Below, piece after piece: positions 49,557 through 61,907 of a stretch of DNA of 64,000 nt (positions are counted from its first letter, which is position 1; each line of letters begins with the position of its first letter). The notes under the pieces are model-generated. The model saw only the letters and a program-made list of their open reading frames with translations, ran no database searches and was not told the DNA's origin. Source of the stretch: an uncultured Pelagibacteraceae bacterium (GTDB taxonomy: Bacteria > Pseudomonadota > Alphaproteobacteria > Pelagibacterales > Pelagibacteraceae); assembly GCA_902518835.1 (NCBI GenBank), contig CABYHH010000004.1, positions 1-64,000 of the forward strand. Reading direction: 5' to 3'. The position numbers and the translations under genes were made by a program.

Positions 49557-50669
49557 ATGTCAGATGATTTTAAACAAAGAGGTGGTAGTCCATGGGGTAC
49601 TCCTCCCGGAGGCGGGGGCAGTGGAGGTGGTAACGGTTCAGGAAGAGGACCTAGACCGCCAGATATTGACAAAATTATAAGAGAATTTCAAGAAAAGATA
49701 AAAAAATTTCTACCTGGAGGAAGTTCTTCTGGGGGTAAACAAGCTATATTAGTTTTAATAGTCTTAGCTTTTGTATGGTTAGCAAGTGGTCTATATAGAG
49801 TTTTACCTGATGAACAGGGTGTAGTTCTAAGATTTGGAAAATTTGTTAAAACTACCCAACCAGGATTAAATTATCATATACCTTTTCCAGTTGAGTCAGT
49901 GCTTACTCCAAAAGTTACAAAGGTAAATAGGATTGATATTGGTTTTAGGTCAGAAAGAGATAGTGGATTTGTATCACAAGGTGGAGTAGCAGATGTTCCC
50001 CAAGAAAGTTTAATGTTAACGGGAGATGAAAATATTGTTAATATAGATTTTTCTGTTTTTTGGGTAATAAAAGACGCTGGAAACTTTTTATTTAAAATTC
50101 AGGATCCTGAAGGAACTGTTAAAGCTGCAGCTGAAACAGCCATGAGAGAAGTAATTGCTAGATCAGATATTCAGCCCATCTTAACAGAGGGAAGATCGCT
50201 GATAGAAACTGACACACAAGAAATCATTCAAAAAATATTAGATGAATACACTAGCGGTATACAAATCACTCAAGTACAAACTCAGAAAGCGGACCCGCCG
50301 GATCAGGTTATTGATGCCTTTAGAGATGTGCAAGCAGCAAGAGCAGATATGGAAAGATCAAAAAATGAGGCTGAAGCTTATGCTAACGATGTAATACCAA
50401 GAGCTCGAGGTGAAGCTGCAAAAATTTTACAAGCTGCTGAAGCGTATAAAAAAGAGGTTGTTGCAAAAGCTGAAGGTGAGGCAAGTAGATTTCTAGCCAT
50501 TTACAACGAATACAAATTAGCTAAATCTGTTACACAGGAAAGAATGTATTTAGAGACTATGGAAAAAGTTTTAGCAGATATTGATAAAGTAATTATAGAG
50601 AAAAATGCTGGATCAGGTGTAGTGCCATATTTACCATTACCTGAACTTAAAAAGAAAGTAACTAACTAA
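49557..50669 (+). CDS. hflK: FtsH-modulating membrane protein HflK
   Basis: The 370-residue protein has a Gly/Pro-rich N-terminus (about 9-35), a single membrane helix (around 62-80, LVLIVLAFVWLASGLY), and an SPFH/band-7 domain with RVLPDEQGVVLRFGK, FPVESVLTPKV, and ALQAAEAY-like coiled coil. HflK forms a cage with HflC around FtsH and limits its activity. It is followed by hflC after one base and leads the hflK-hflC-DUF2065-degP-miaA run. Length is near normal. Confidence 0.95.
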   Translation: MSDDFKQRGGSPWGTPPGGGGSGGGNGSGRGPRPPDIDKIIREFQEKIKKFLPGGSSSGGKQAILVLIVLAFVWLASGLYRVLPDEQGVVLRFGKFVKTTQPGLNYHIPFPVESVLTPKVTKVNRIDIGFRSERDSGFVSQGGVADVPQESLMLTGDENIVNIDFSVFWVIKDAGNFLFKIQDPEGTVKAAAETAMREVIARSDIQPILTEGRSLIETDTQEIIQKILDEYTSGIQITQVQTQKADPPDQVIDAFRDVQAARADMERSKNEAEAYANDVIPRARGEAAKILQAAEAYKKEVVAKAEGEASRFLAIYNEYKLAKSVTQERMYLETMEKVLADIDKVIIEKNAGSGVVPYLPLPELKKKVTN

Positions 50670-50670
50670 A

Positions 50671-51540
50671 ATGAATATGGGAAAAATTATTGCTGGATTT
50701 ATAGTTGCACTCGCTGCAGTAGCATTTTTTTCAATCTTTATAGTTAAAGAAGTAAATCAAGCAATTGTTCTTCAGTTTGGTGATCCTAAAAGAATAATTT
50801 CAAAACCAGGTTTGAACTTTAAAATTCCTTTTATCCAAAACGTTGTTTTTTTAGATAAAAGAATTTTAAACTTGGATACACCACCAGAGGAAGTAATTGC
50901 ATCAGACCAAAAAAGATTAATTGTTGATGCGTTTGCAAGATTTCAAATAATTGATCCTTTAAAATTTTATATTTCTGTAGGGAATGAGAGAGTTGCAAGA
51001 TCAAGGTTAGCAACAATTATAAACTCAAGAATAAGAAATGTTTTAGGTCAGCAAGAACTTCAAACACTTTTATCTGAAGATAGAACGAAGCAAATGGCTT
51101 TGATACAAGAAGGGGTGAATAATGAAGCTGAAAACTTTGGTATAAAAATTAATGATGTTAGAATTAAAAGAGCAGATCTTCCACAAGCAAACAGTGATGC
51201 AATTTTTAGAAGAATGCAGACTGAAAGGGAAAGAGAAGCAAAAGAATTTAGAGCAAGAGGTGCTGAGATGGCAGTAACAATTACTTCAACTGCTGATAAG
51301 GAAGTAACAGTTATCTTAGCAGATGCTCAAAAAAAATCAGAGATTATGAAGGGTGAAGGAGATGGTAAAAGAAACAATATATTTGCTGGCGCTTTTGGAC
51401 AAGATCCAGAATTCTTTGCTTTTTACCGAGCAATGCAAGCTTATGAAAAAGCCTTAATTGGAGGCGAGACTTCTCTAATTTTATCACCCGACAGTGAGTT
51501 TTTTAAATTCTTTGGAAACATAAAACCTCAAACAAATTAA
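50671..51540 (+). CDS. hflC: FtsH-modulating membrane protein HflC
   Basis: The 289-residue protein has an N-terminal membrane helix (IIAGFIVALAAVAFFSIFIV), then the SPFH domain with VNQAIVLQFGDPKRI, VDAFARFQIIDPLKFY, and a helical EREREAKEFRARGAE segment. It pairs with HflK as a periplasmic-side regulator of FtsH. Length is typical, and it lies between hflK and a DUF2065 gene in conserved order. Confidence 0.95.
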   Translation: MNMGKIIAGFIVALAAVAFFSIFIVKEVNQAIVLQFGDPKRIISKPGLNFKIPFIQNVVFLDKRILNLDTPPEEVIASDQKRLIVDAFARFQIIDPLKFYISVGNERVARSRLATIINSRIRNVLGQQELQTLLSEDRTKQMALIQEGVNNEAENFGIKINDVRIKRADLPQANSDAIFRRMQTEREREAKEFRARGAEMAVTITSTADKEVTVILADAQKKSEIMKGEGDGKRNNIFAGAFGQDPEFFAFYRAMQAYEKALIGGETSLILSPDSEFFKFFGNIKPQTN

Positions 51541-51546
51541 ACTCTA

Positions 51547-51732
51547 ATGAGGGAATTGATCATTGCTTTTGGTCTGTTCTTATTTATTGAAGGTTTATTA
51601 TATGCCATATTTCCATCAAAAATGAAAAATATGCTAAAAAAATTAGAACTTATAAAAGAAAGCCAGTTAAGAATTGGAGGTTTGATTTTTGCAATAATTG
51701 GATTTGTTATTATTTATTATATAAAAAATTGA
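51547..51732 (+). CDS. DUF2065 small membrane protein
   Basis: The 61-residue protein has two hydrophobic helices (about 4-18 and 44-59) and the DUF2065 pattern, with FGLFLFIEGLLYAIFPSKMKNML and LRIGGLIFAIIGF. The family is found between hflC and degP in many proteobacteria; its molecular function is unknown. Position within the operon (6 bases after hflC, 1 before degP) suggests a role with the HflKC-protease system, but this is inference. Confidence 0.85.
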   Translation: MRELIIAFGLFLFIEGLLYAIFPSKMKNMLKKLELIKESQLRIGGLIFAIIGFVIIYYIKN

Positions 51733-51733
51733 A

Positions 51734-53140
51734 ATGAAAAAATTTAGGACCTTTTTACTAAGCATATTTTTTATACTGAGTTTTGAAAAAATTTCTTTTT
51801 CAAAAAACACTCCAGAGTCTTTTGCTGACTTAGCAGAAAAATTAATGCCATCAGTAGTAAATATTTCTACAACCACAATAATAACAACTCAAAATAATCC
51901 ATTTCCTTTTCAATTTCCACCAGGTTCACCATTCGAAGATATGTTTAAGGAATTTGGAACGCCTCAGGAGAGAAAATCATCAGCTCTAGGTTCAGGATTT
52001 ATAATTGATGAAAAAGGAATAGTTGTCACCAATAATCACGTCATCCAAGACGCTGAGGATATAATTATCAGAGTGAATGGTGATAAAGAGTATAAAGCAA
52101 AGGTAATTGGATCGGATCCTTTATCAGACATAGCTGTTTTACAACTAGATACTAAAGAAAAATTTAAACCAGTTAAATTTGGTGATTCAGATAAGGCTAG
52201 GATTGGAGATTGGGTTATAGCTATCGGAAATCCTTTTGGTTTAGGAGGTACCGTAACTTCTGGAATTATATCAGCTAGAAACAGATCAATTGGACTTACA
52301 AGATACGAAGATTATATTCAAACTGATGCATCAATAAATTCTGGAAACTCAGGAGGACCATTGTTTGACATGAATGGAGATGTAATAGGAATAAATACAG
52401 CGATACTTGGTAGAAGTGGATCAATAGGTATTGGTTTTTCAATACCAGCTAATAGCGCAAAAATTGTAATTGATCAATTAATTGAATTTGGTGAAACAAA
52501 AAGAGGTTGGTTAGGAGTAAGGATACAAGATGTAACTAAAGAAATAGCTGATATAGAAAAATTAGATGAGCCGAGAGGAGCTTTAGTGGCAAGCGTTGCT
52601 CAAAATAGCCCTTCAGATAAAGCTGGAGTAAAGGCAGGAGATATAATTTTAGAATTTGATGGTCAGAGAATACAAGAAATGAAAGAACTTCCTATAATAG
52701 TAGCTCGAACAAAAGTTGGAAAGAAAGTAAATGTCAAAATATGGAGAAATAAAAACGAAATATTGAAAACTATAACACTTGGTAGGCTTGAAACCTCAGA
52801 AGATTTTAAAGTTGCAGAAAAGAAAAAAACTGTTGAAGAACTAAAAGTTGAAGATTTAAAAATAAGTGTAAGAAAAATTACAAGTGAGGATATAAAGAAT
52901 AGAAATTTACCTAATCAAACTTCAGGGTTAGTAATTACTAAAATTGAAAATGATAGTCCTCTCATCAACACAATTGAGGTGAATAGTATAATTTTAGAGG
53001 CTCAAAAGAAAAAAATTAGAGATATAGACGATCTAAACCAAGCTATTAAACAAGTTCTAAATAGTAATCAGAAAACTATTTTATTAGTTATTTATAATAG
53101 CCAAAATCAAAGAAGATATATTGGAGTTAAATTAGATTAA
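51734..53140 (+). CDS. degP: Do-family periplasmic serine protease (DegP/DegQ)
   Basis: The 468-residue protein has a signal peptide (to about residue 22), a trypsin-like domain with His102 in TNNHVIQDA, Asp132 in SDIAVLQ and Ser206 in NSGNSGGPLFD, and two PDZ domains (about 255-345 and 375-460) including GWLGVRIQDVT and NSPSDKAGVKAGDII. It degrades or refolds misfolded envelope proteins. It follows DUF2065 after 1 base. Length and architecture match the family; DegP and DegQ cannot be separated by sequence alone. Confidence 0.96.
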   Translation: MKKFRTFLLSIFFILSFEKISFSKNTPESFADLAEKLMPSVVNISTTTIITTQNNPFPFQFPPGSPFEDMFKEFGTPQERKSSALGSGFIIDEKGIVVTNNHVIQDAEDIIIRVNGDKEYKAKVIGSDPLSDIAVLQLDTKEKFKPVKFGDSDKARIGDWVIAIGNPFGLGGTVTSGIISARNRSIGLTRYEDYIQTDASINSGNSGGPLFDMNGDVIGINTAILGRSGSIGIGFSIPANSAKIVIDQLIEFGETKRGWLGVRIQDVTKEIADIEKLDEPRGALVASVAQNSPSDKAGVKAGDIILEFDGQRIQEMKELPIIVARTKVGKKVNVKIWRNKNEILKTITLGRLETSEDFKVAEKKKTVEELKVEDLKISVRKITSEDIKNRNLPNQTSGLVITKIENDSPLINTIEVNSIILEAQKKKIRDIDDLNQAIKQVLNSNQKTILLVIYNSQNQRRYIGVKLD

Positions 53141-53143
53141 TGT

Positions 53144-54052
53144 ATGGATTTAAGATCCAAAATTATCTTAATCTATGGACCAACAGCTTCAGGTAAATCG
53201 CAATTTGCAATTGAATTAGCAAAAAAAATAAATGGTGAAATAATTAATGCTGACAGTATGCAGATTTATAAAGAGTTAAAGATTCTTTCAGCTAGACCTT
53301 TCAAAAAAGATATTAAAGATATTAGACACCATTTATATGGATTTCAAACGGTAAAAAAAAATTTTTCTACTGGGGATTGGTTGAAATTAGCAAATCAAAA
53401 AATTTCAATATTAAAAAAAAAGAAAAAAATACCAATTTTAGTTGGTGGAACTGGTTTGTATTTTAAAGCTTTGGTTGATGGATTGGTAGATATTCCAAAA
53501 ATTCCAATTAAATATAGAAATGAAATTAGAGCTTTACATAAAAAAATTGGAGCTAAGAAATTTTTTTCTAACTTACTTCAAATAGACCCTCTTATTAAAA
53601 ATTACATAACTGAATTTGATACTCAGAGGTCAATTCGAGCTTATGAGATTAAAGTATTTACAAAAAAATCCATGCTTAAGTGGTTTAAAGATACAAAACC
53701 ATATTTTGATAAAAAAGATTTTTGTAAAATTTACGTTGATTTACCAAGGAACCAAATAATAAATCGAATTAATCTTAGAACACATCAAATGATCAAAAAT
53801 GGAGCTATTAAGGAGGTAAGAAATTTTTTAAAATTGAAAGTTCCAAAAATGAAAACTGCCAATAAAGCAATAGGTATTCTTGAAATAAGAGAATTTCTTG
53901 AGAAAAAAATTGATGAAAATAGATTAATCGAAAAAATATCAATAAAGACTAGACAATATGCAAAAAGACAATCTACTTGGGGGCGTGGAAAGATGTCAGA
54001 TTGGATGAAAATTAACCCAAAAAATTCAAATAAATTTCTAAAAAAAATTTAG
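53144..54052 (+). CDS. miaA: tRNA dimethylallyltransferase MiaA
   Basis: The 302-residue protein has the P-loop LIYGPTASGKSQFA, the substrate motif NADSMQIYKELKILSARP, the GGTGLYFKALVDGL signature, and the C-terminal TRQYAKRQSTW. It adds dimethylallyl to A37 of UNN-decoding tRNAs, using an isoprenoid from the MEP pathway whose genes are in this window. It is 3 bases after degP. A hairpin lies between it and ilvB. Confidence 0.95.
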   Translation: MDLRSKIILIYGPTASGKSQFAIELAKKINGEIINADSMQIYKELKILSARPFKKDIKDIRHHLYGFQTVKKNFSTGDWLKLANQKISILKKKKKIPILVGGTGLYFKALVDGLVDIPKIPIKYRNEIRALHKKIGAKKFFSNLLQIDPLIKNYITEFDTQRSIRAYEIKVFTKKSMLKWFKDTKPYFDKKDFCKIYVDLPRNQIINRINLRTHQMIKNGAIKEVRNFLKLKVPKMKTANKAIGILEIREFLEKKIDENRLIEKISIKTRQYAKRQSTWGRGKMSDWMKINPKNSNKFLKKI

Positions 54053-54073
54053 ATATCTCCTTCTTAGCCTTGA

Positions 54074-54101
54074 CCAATCAGCACAACTTCAGCTAGATTG
54101 G
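54074..54101 (+). promoter_or_regulatory. Hairpin immediately upstream of ilvB
   Basis: CCAATCAGC (54074-54082) pairs with GCT-A-GATTGG (54092-54101), a 9-bp stem with one bulged A, ending 4 bases before the ilvB ATG. It is not followed by a T-run, so it is not a standard terminator. A translational control hairpin or the end of the miaA message are possible. No leader peptide with branched-chain codons was seen. Confidence 0.45.
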
Positions 54102-54105
54102 ATAA

Positions 54106-55872
54106 ATGTCTAAATTATATTCAGGTGCAGAAATAGTATTTAAATGTCTTGAAGACCAAGATGTTAAGTTTATTTTTGGATACCCAGGAGGTGCAGTATT
54201 ACCAATTTATGATGAGTTAAAAAACCATTCCACAATTAAACATATTTTAGTTAGACATGAACAAGGAGCAGGGCATGCTGCTGAGGGATATGCAAGATCA
54301 TCAGGTAAACCAGGTGTAGTTTTGGTTACATCAGGACCTGGAGCAACCAATGTTGTTACTGCTTTAACTGATGCGTATATGGACTCAGTTCCATTAGTAT
54401 GTATTTCAGGTCAAGTACCAACTCACTTAATCGGAACAGATGCATTCCAAGAATGTGATACCACAGGAATTACCAGACCGTGCACAAAGCATAACTGGTT
54501 AGTTAAAGATATAAAAGATTTACCTAAAATTTTACATGAGGCGTTTAAAGTTGCCACTACAGGTAGACCAGGCCCTGTTTTAGTCGATATTCCCAAAGAT
54601 ATTCAATTTGCTAAAACAAATTATTTTAAACAAAAAAAAGAAAAAAAAATTAAAGAAAAAATACATAGTAGATTTTCTGAGAAAGAGATTGATAATTTAA
54701 TAGAATTAATTTCAAAAGCAAAAAAACCTGTAGTCTATTCTGGAGGTGGTGTTATAAACTCTGGTCCAAAAGCAAGTGAAGCTCTAAGAGAATTCGTAAG
54801 ACTAATTGGTTTTCCAATCACCTCCACATTGCAAGGCCTTGGTGCATTTCCGGGTGATGATAATCAATTTATTGGGATGCTGGGTATGCATGGGACTTAT
54901 GAGGCAAATAATGCAATGCATGATTGTGATTTACTTATCAATATAGGAGCAAGATTTGACGATAGGATAACTGGTAAAATTGATGAATTCTCTCCTAAAT
55001 CAAAAAAAGTTCATATCGATATTGACCCATCATCAATTAATAAAATAATTAAAGTAGATTTAGCAATAGTAGGTGATGTGAATGAAGTTTTAGAGACTAC
55101 AATTAAAAAAATTAATAAAAAAAAGAACGGGTTTAAAAATTCTAACAAACAAAATACATCTAAATGGTGGGAACAGATACAAAAATGGCGTTTAAAAAAT
55201 TCATTAGGTTTTATCAACAGCGATCAAACTATAAAACCACAACATGCTGTTCAAAGATTATATGAACTTACAAAAAATCAGGATACTTTTATTACGACGG
55301 AAGTAGGTCAGCATCAAATGTGGGCTGCTCAACATTACAAATTTAATAAACCTAATAGGTGGATGACTTCAGGCGGACTTGGAACTATGGGGTACGGTCT
55401 TCCAGCTGCAGTAGGAGTACAAATAGCACATCCGGATAAACTAGTGATTGACATAGCTGGCGAAGCCTCAGTTTTAATGACAATGCAGGAAATGTCTACT
55501 GCAGTTCAGTATAATTTACCTATAAAAATTTTTGTTTTGAACAATCAATATATGGGAATGGTCAGACAATGGCAGGAATTACTTCATGAAAAAAATTATT
55601 CAGAGAGTTATTCTGAAGCTTTACCTGATTTTGTAAAATTGGCTGAAGCTTACGGATGTAAGGGAATAAAAGCTAATAATCCTAATGAATTAGACTCTAA
55701 AATAAAAGAGATGATTGATCATAATGGTCCAGTGATATTTGACTGCCAGGTAGATCCTAATGAAAATTGTTTTCCAATGATTCCTTCAGGAAAACCTCAT
55801 AATCAAATGATTTTAGGGCCAAACGACAAAGAGGAAAATAAGATTACTGGAAAAGGAAAAGCTTTAGTTTAA
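54106..55872 (+). CDS. ilvB: Acetolactate synthase large subunit
   Basis: The 588-residue TPP enzyme has the catalytic Glu in VRHEQGAGHAAEGYAR, GPGATNVVTALTDAYMDS, a central FAD domain (LGMHGTYEANNAMHD), and the TPP site around IDIAGEASVLM to NNQYMGMVRQWQE. It makes acetolactate for valine/leucine or acetohydroxybutyrate for isoleucine. It starts 53 bases after miaA and is coupled (1-base overlap) to the small subunit. Note that the TPP motif reads GEA where GDG/GDA is usual. Confidence 0.97.
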   Translation: MSKLYSGAEIVFKCLEDQDVKFIFGYPGGAVLPIYDELKNHSTIKHILVRHEQGAGHAAEGYARSSGKPGVVLVTSGPGATNVVTALTDAYMDSVPLVCISGQVPTHLIGTDAFQECDTTGITRPCTKHNWLVKDIKDLPKILHEAFKVATTGRPGPVLVDIPKDIQFAKTNYFKQKKEKKIKEKIHSRFSEKEIDNLIELISKAKKPVVYSGGGVINSGPKASEALREFVRLIGFPITSTLQGLGAFPGDDNQFIGMLGMHGTYEANNAMHDCDLLINIGARFDDRITGKIDEFSPKSKKVHIDIDPSSINKIIKVDLAIVGDVNEVLETTIKKINKKKNGFKNSNKQNTSKWWEQIQKWRLKNSLGFINSDQTIKPQHAVQRLYELTKNQDTFITTEVGQHQMWAAQHYKFNKPNRWMTSGGLGTMGYGLPAAVGVQIAHPDKLVIDIAGEASVLMTMQEMSTAVQYNLPIKIFVLNNQYMGMVRQWQELLHEKNYSESYSEALPDFVKLAEAYGCKGIKANNPNELDSKIKEMIDHNGPVIFDCQVDPNENCFPMIPSGKPHNQMILGPNDKEENKITGKGKALV

Positions 55873-56420
55873 TGGCCAATCCCAAATCAGCTTATAGCAT
55901 TCCAACTAAAATTGGCAAATTTGATACTCATATCTTTGTTGTGTGGGTTGATAATGAAGCTGGTGTATTAGCTCGAGTAGTGGGATTATTTTCAGGTAGA
56001 GGCTACAATATCGAGTCTTTGGCTGTAGCAGAAGTTGATGCAACTAAGAATATTTCTAGAATAACTATTGTAACCACTGGTACTCCTCAAGTGATAGATC
56101 AGATAAAACTTCAATTGAAAAAATTAGTTCCTGTTCACAAAGTAGCAGACTTTAAAAGAGAGGATAAAAATGTGATATTTAAAGAAATGGCTTTATTAAA
56201 AGTTGTTGGAAATAAGAAAAAGATAGAAAAAACCCTTAAAGCCTGTAAAAGTTTTAATCCAGTAATACTGGACAAAACAAAACAATCTGTCGTTATTCAA
56301 ATAACTGCATTAAGAAGAGAAATTGATAAAATGAGTAAGAAATTAAAACCTCTTGGTTTAACAAGCACTTCTAGAACTGGAGCTATAGCAATGACCAGAG
56401 GTGCAGAAGTTTTTAAATAA
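55872..56420 (+). CDS. ilvH: Acetolactate synthase small (regulatory) subunit
   Basis: The 182-residue protein has an ACT domain (about 20-90) with VVWVDNEAGVLARVVGLFSGRGYNIESLAV and a C-terminal IlvH domain with MALLKVVG and SRTGAIAMTRG. It binds the large subunit and confers valine feedback. It is about 15 residues longer at the N-terminus than E. coli IlvH. It ends 13 bases before ilvC. Confidence 0.96.
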   Translation: MANPKSAYSIPTKIGKFDTHIFVVWVDNEAGVLARVVGLFSGRGYNIESLAVAEVDATKNISRITIVTTGTPQVIDQIKLQLKKLVPVHKVADFKREDKNVIFKEMALLKVVGNKKKIEKTLKACKSFNPVILDKTKQSVVIQITALRREIDKMSKKLKPLGLTSTSRTGAIAMTRGAEVFK

Positions 56421-56424
56421 ATAG

Positions 56425-57456
<1,032 letters not shown>

Positions 57457-57509
57457 TTTAAAATAAACCCAAAAAGATCGATTAAATTAACAAAAAACTG
57501 ACATTTATT

Positions 57510-57537
57510 TTGCAATATCACTTATAGATTGTATTAT
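57510..57537 (+). promoter_or_regulatory. Candidate leuA promoter
   Basis: TTGCAA (57510-57515) and TATTAT (57532-57537) are 16 bases apart, 22 bases before the leuA ATG, in a 103-base intergenic space. It would start a separate transcript for leuA-mreB and the genes beyond. No attenuator or leader peptide was recognised. Confidence 0.45.
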
Positions 57538-57559
57538 GCTTTTCTAAAAAAAACTAGCT

Positions 57560-60173
<2,614 letters not shown>

Positions 60174-60178
60174 GAGCG

Positions 60179-61408
60179 ATGGCTGAAAGCAGAGATGATT
60201 TTATTATTGCAATCAGATCTGCTTTTTTAAAAAAAAGTACAAAACAAAAATTCTCACTTTTAACACTAGCTTTATTTTCAGTTTTAATAATTTCATTATC
60301 AAGTTTTGATTTTAAAATCATAAGATATTTAAAAATTGGCATAAATGAATTTGTTTACAGATCATCATTCATAGTTTCTATTCCAGAAAATTTTATAAAA
60401 AATAGTTTTTTTGAAGTAAAAAGTTACACATCATTTTTTAAAGACTATAAGAAAAATAAAGACGAATTAGAAAGTTTAAAATCTAATTATATTTCCAATG
60501 AAATTATTCAGTTTGAAAATATAGAATTAAAGGAGTTAATAAATGACTATGTATCTAGCTCAGACAAAATATTGGCAAAGATTATAGTTGATCATGATAG
60601 TCCATATTTGAAAAGTATTATCATTAATAAAGGCAGCAAAGATAATATAAGAATTGGAACCCCTATATATGACCAATCATACTTAGTAGGAAGAGTAATT
60701 GAAGTTAATTATAAAACATCACGAGTTTTATTATTATCAGACTTAAATTCTAATGTTCCAGCAACTATTGCGCCTCAAAATATTCAGGCAATTATCACTG
60801 GATCAGGTGATTACTACGGGGAAATTAAATATACCAAGGAAAAAATTGATCATGAATTTAGTGATAAAAGCATCATTTACACATCAGGCACAGGAGCAAT
60901 TTTTAAAAGTGGTATTCCAATAGGTAAATTAAAGACAAAAGAAAATGTGACAAACAAAAATTTTGTAGAATTTTTTTCAGATTTTTCACAACTTAAATAT
61001 GTTTTTGCTGAAATTGAGACAAGGTCTCCTGTAATTAATTTAGATAAAGAGTTAAATGAAATAAATTTTAGCAATTTAGATACTACTTTGGAAACCAAGT
61101 TAAATATTCTTGAAGATGAAATTAAGATTATAGACGAAAGTAATCTGAAATTTAAAGAAGAAAATGAAAAATTAAAAGGTGAGTTAAATTTTCTTAAATC
61201 GAATATTTCTAGAATGAAAAATAAGATTTTTATTCAAAAAAAAAAGATTGATCAATTCGATGTAGATAAAGATGAAATAATTTTTTTAAAACTTAATTTA
61301 GAACACGGTCATAAGTGTAGAAAAAGTTTTCTTAACAATAAGGGTTTTGAAATTAACACACCTGAATATAGAAATTGTGTAATAAGTAAGGAAATCAATA
61401 ATGAGTAA
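60179..61408 (+). CDS. mreC: Rod-shape-determining protein MreC, with long C-terminal coiled coil
   Basis: The 409-residue protein has one N-terminal membrane helix (about 24-45), a periplasmic coiled coil (about 75-110), and the MreC beta domain with AKIIVDHDSPYLKSIIINKGSKDNIRIGTPI and VGRVIEVNYKTSRVLLLSDLNS. Most MreC proteins end near residue 280-300; this one carries an extra 110 or so residues rich in Lys, Glu and Asn, predicted as a second coiled coil, with two late cysteines. MreC links MreB to the periplasmic synthases. It overlaps mreD by 8 bases. Confidence 0.9.
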   Translation: MAESRDDFIIAIRSAFLKKSTKQKFSLLTLALFSVLIISLSSFDFKIIRYLKIGINEFVYRSSFIVSIPENFIKNSFFEVKSYTSFFKDYKKNKDELESLKSNYISNEIIQFENIELKELINDYVSSSDKILAKIIVDHDSPYLKSIIINKGSKDNIRIGTPIYDQSYLVGRVIEVNYKTSRVLLLSDLNSNVPATIAPQNIQAIITGSGDYYGEIKYTKEKIDHEFSDKSIIYTSGTGAIFKSGIPIGKLKTKENVTNKNFVEFFSDFSQLKYVFAEIETRSPVINLDKELNEINFSNLDTTLETKLNILEDEIKIIDESNLKFKEENEKLKGELNFLKSNISRMKNKIFIQKKKIDQFDVDKDEIIFLKLNLEHGHKCRKSFLNNKGFEINTPEYRNCVISKEINNE

Positions 61409-61907
61409 ATTGAAATCAAAAAGCTTACTATTTAAATTATATGGTTTGATGCCACTGATTATTTTGTTTATATCAGTCTTAAATGAATTTGATTTTAACT
61501 ATTTAAATCTTAAGTATTTTTCCTTTAATTTTCCTTTTATCTTAATTTTTTTCTTCACTTTAAAGGATTTTAAACATTTTGATTATCTATTGGTATTCAT
61601 TGCAGGGTTAATTAATGACACGGTTGTTGGTTTGCCTCTAGGTATCAGCAGTCTGTCATATATATTAATATGTATTGCAACGTCTTATATAAGGAATATT
61701 ACAATTAGACCAAATCCGATTAAGGATTGGTTTTATTTTTTATTTATCATTTGCTTAATCAGCTCAATTAATTATTCCATATTATCATTATTTTTTTCTT
61801 ATAATCTTGAACTAAACAGTTTTTTAATAAATATTTTTTTTACTTTCATATTTTACATAGCCTTTGTTTCAATTTTTAAATATTATATAAAAAGTTTAAA
61901 TGATTAG
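61401..61907 (+). CDS. mreD: Rod-shape-determining protein MreD
   Basis: The 168-residue protein has about five hydrophobic helices and little else, with a conserved-looking GLINDTVVGLPLGISSLSYI loop typical of MreD. It is a small inner-membrane partner of MreC. Assignment relies on topology, that loop and position between mreC and mrdA, since MreD sequences are poorly conserved. It overlaps both neighbours by 8 bases. Confidence 0.88.
   Translation: MSKLKSKSLLFKLYGLMPLIILFISVLNEFDFNYLNLKYFSFNFPFILIFFFTLKDFKHFDYLLVFIAGLINDTVVGLPLGISSLSYILICIATSYIRNITIRPNPIKDWFYFLFIICLISSINYSILSLFFSYNLELNSFLINIFFTFIFYIAFVSIFKYYIKSLND

Noticed and set aside
54053-54105. Leader-peptide attenuator for ilvB
   Set aside because: No small ORF with Leu/Val/Ile codon runs and no terminator T-run; only a hairpin is present.
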